Shown here: piece by piece, positions 62,982 to 64,000 of the stretch
Layout of the letters: every line of letters starts with the position of its first letter
How positions within the stretch are numbered: position 1 is the stretch's first letter
DNA from: Saccharomycopsis malanga
Lineage: Eukaryota > Ascomycota > Saccharomycetes > Ascoideales > Saccharomycopsidaceae
NCBI GenBank assembly: GCA_004014935.1
Contig: CP025321.1
Location: 3,472,001 to 3,536,000 of the forward strand
Reading direction: 5' to 3'
DNA length: 64,000 nt
Position numbers and translations under genes: made by a program
The notes under the pieces: model-generated
Database searches by the model: none
The model's input: only the letters and a program-made list of their open reading frames with translations
Told to the model about the DNA's origin: nothing

Positions 62982-64000
62982 TCAAACTGACGAAGCAACT
63001 TGTTCTTCTTCCTCTTCTTCCCTAGTTTCCTTTGATTTGGAAACTTTCTTTGGATCTTTTACAAAAAGAGTAACAATGAAGAAAAGAGAATTGGCAGCAA
63101 CTCCAGCATAAAGACAATTTCTGTATTTTTGAAACTGATTTTCTTTTTCCTGAAAGGTATTCAAAGAATGCAGCAGGTTCCCAATTATTGTTGATGCAAT
63201 AGCACTAGCAATTGCTATAGCCACTTGAGCTGCTGTCTGGTATATCCCTGAGACCACCCCTTGTAAGTGCAAAGGAGTGCTGCTCATGACGCTATTTAAA
63301 TATACCATGAAAAATATGTTTGTGAAATAACCAAGAAGAAATAAGCTGATGCATTCAAATTTCCAGTAACTATTTGTGATCTCAAAATCTACTCTGGAAA
63401 CCCAGATACTGGTTAGGCAATTACCAATTCCTGAAATTATCATAGCATTTCTAGCGCCAAAATATTTCTCCATTATATTTGCTCGATAAAGTATTGCCCC
63501 AATAAGGATTCCAAAAGCAATAGGAAAAACTTTGAGGGCAGCAATGATTGTGGAATCTTTTTCCAAATAAATATGATACTGAATCAAATCTACCATGATA
63601 ATGATAAATGAAAAATAGCAGCAGAACACCCCAGCCAACAAAACTCCAAAGTTTATTATTTTGAAGGTTTCAAAAGGAAATAATAGATCCACAGACAATC
63701 TCCAGTCGTTACTTTCTTTTTCAAACTCGGTAGTCGTTTCACCTTCTCTCAGGTTCTTAGAGTCTTTAGTGTCCAAAGTCCGTTGACTAACCAAAGTTCT
63801 TTCAATTTTGTTCTTATGTTTGTTCTTGTATCTTTTTAAGTACACATTCTCGAAAAGAAACATTGATAGCACAGTCAAGACACCAACTGGAATTGGCACA
63901 TAAACTTTTGGCGAGTTCCAATTTTCCCCTGCCTCAGTGAAACCTAAGATGACCAAAAGCAAACCAACAACAAGAAGAAAAACACTAACAAGATTTAAAT
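62982..64000 (-). CDS. DHA2-type MFS drug:H+ antiporter, 5' end beyond the window
   Basis: The frame is open to the right window edge, so only the C-terminal part (about 340 aa) is present. Hydrophobic segments are seen near FGVLLAGVFCCYFSFIIIM, AALKVFPIAFGILIGAIL, NAMIISGIGNCLTSIW, CISLFLLGYFTNIFFMV, AIAIASAIASTIIG and NSLFFIVTLFV. An intracellular charged loop lies after the first two. The segment HLQGVVSGIYQTAAQVAIAIASA matches the conserved motif of 14-TM DHA2 transporters (Sge1, Azr1, Atr1 group), and GENWNSPKVYVPIPVGVL is reminiscent of the Atr1 branch. Substrate unknown. Confidence 0.75.
   Translation of the reverse strand, partial: LNLVSVFLLVVGLLLVILGFTEAGENWNSPKVYVPIPVGVLTVLSMFLFENVYLKRYKNKHKNKIERTLVSQRTLDTKDSKNLREGETTTEFEKESNDWRLSVDLLFPFETFKIINFGVLLAGVFCCYFSFIIIMVDLIQYHIYLEKDSTIIAALKVFPIAFGILIGAILYRANIMEKYFGARNAMIISGIGNCLTSIWVSRVDFEITNSYWKFECISLFLLGYFTNIFFMVYLNSVMSSTPLHLQGVVSGIYQTAAQVAIAIASAIASTIIGNLLHSLNTFQEKENQFQKYRNCLYAGVAANSLFFIVTLFVKDPKKVSKSKETREEEEEEQVASSV

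Overview
The window is nuclear DNA from a budding yeast (Saccharomycotina). The evidence is compact, AT-rich, mostly single-exon genes, clear orthologues of yeast-specific genes (GPB1/2, CAT8, PDE2, VTS1, GNT1, LTE1, ASR1, SWP82, HSP12, JLP1) and spliceosomal introns with yeast-type signals. I cannot place it below subphylum. CTG codons sit in hydrophobic Leu positions (for example a CTG-CTG pair in the first gene), which hints weakly at the standard code. A hercynylcysteine-lyase-like enzyme and the intron load suggest a lineage outside the immediate S. cerevisiae relatives, but that is inference.

Layout. 0-25 kb: two Gpb1/Gpb2-type kelch paralogues (6-2372 and 15314-17800) and the cAMP phosphodiesterase PDE2 form a loose cAMP/PKA group. 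Among and beside them lie a Ser/Thr/Asn-rich secreted protein, a tail-anchored coiled-coil protein, the gluconeogenic activator CAT8, a two-exon unknown gene, a class-V PLP enzyme and the RNA-binding SAM protein VTS1. 25-41 kb: GNT1, LTE1, an unknown basic protein, a tandem RING-finger pair (ASR1-like plus a RING-only copy), the SF3b subunit RDS3 (2 exons), mitochondrial ribosomal MRPL51 (2 exons) and ARG1 with a perfect Gcn4 site. 41-51 kb: SWP82, HSP12 with STREs, YDJ1 (an intron splits its start codon), a small secreted protein with a Kex2-type site, and a GPI-type wall-protein gene with a decayed tandem duplicate. 51-64 kb: ARO8, JLP1, SCP1, a three-exon SVL3/PAM1-like gene, a GATA factor and a DHA2 transporter cut by the window edge.

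Six introns in five genes were found by reading across open-frame breaks. All are short (52-93 nt), all lie near the 5' end except the RDS3 one, and most have the branch site only 7-10 nt before the 3' splice site.

The least expected signal is a dispersed repeat of about 300 bp at 6.9-7.2, 33.6-33.9 and 38.0-38.2 kb, with weaker or truncated copies elsewhere. It has a degenerate tRNA-like head with A and B boxes, a unique body containing a hairpin with a compensatory base-pair change between copies, a conserved 3' end and an ATT-rich tail. This is the architecture of a tRNA-derived SINE, an element class not typical of budding yeasts.
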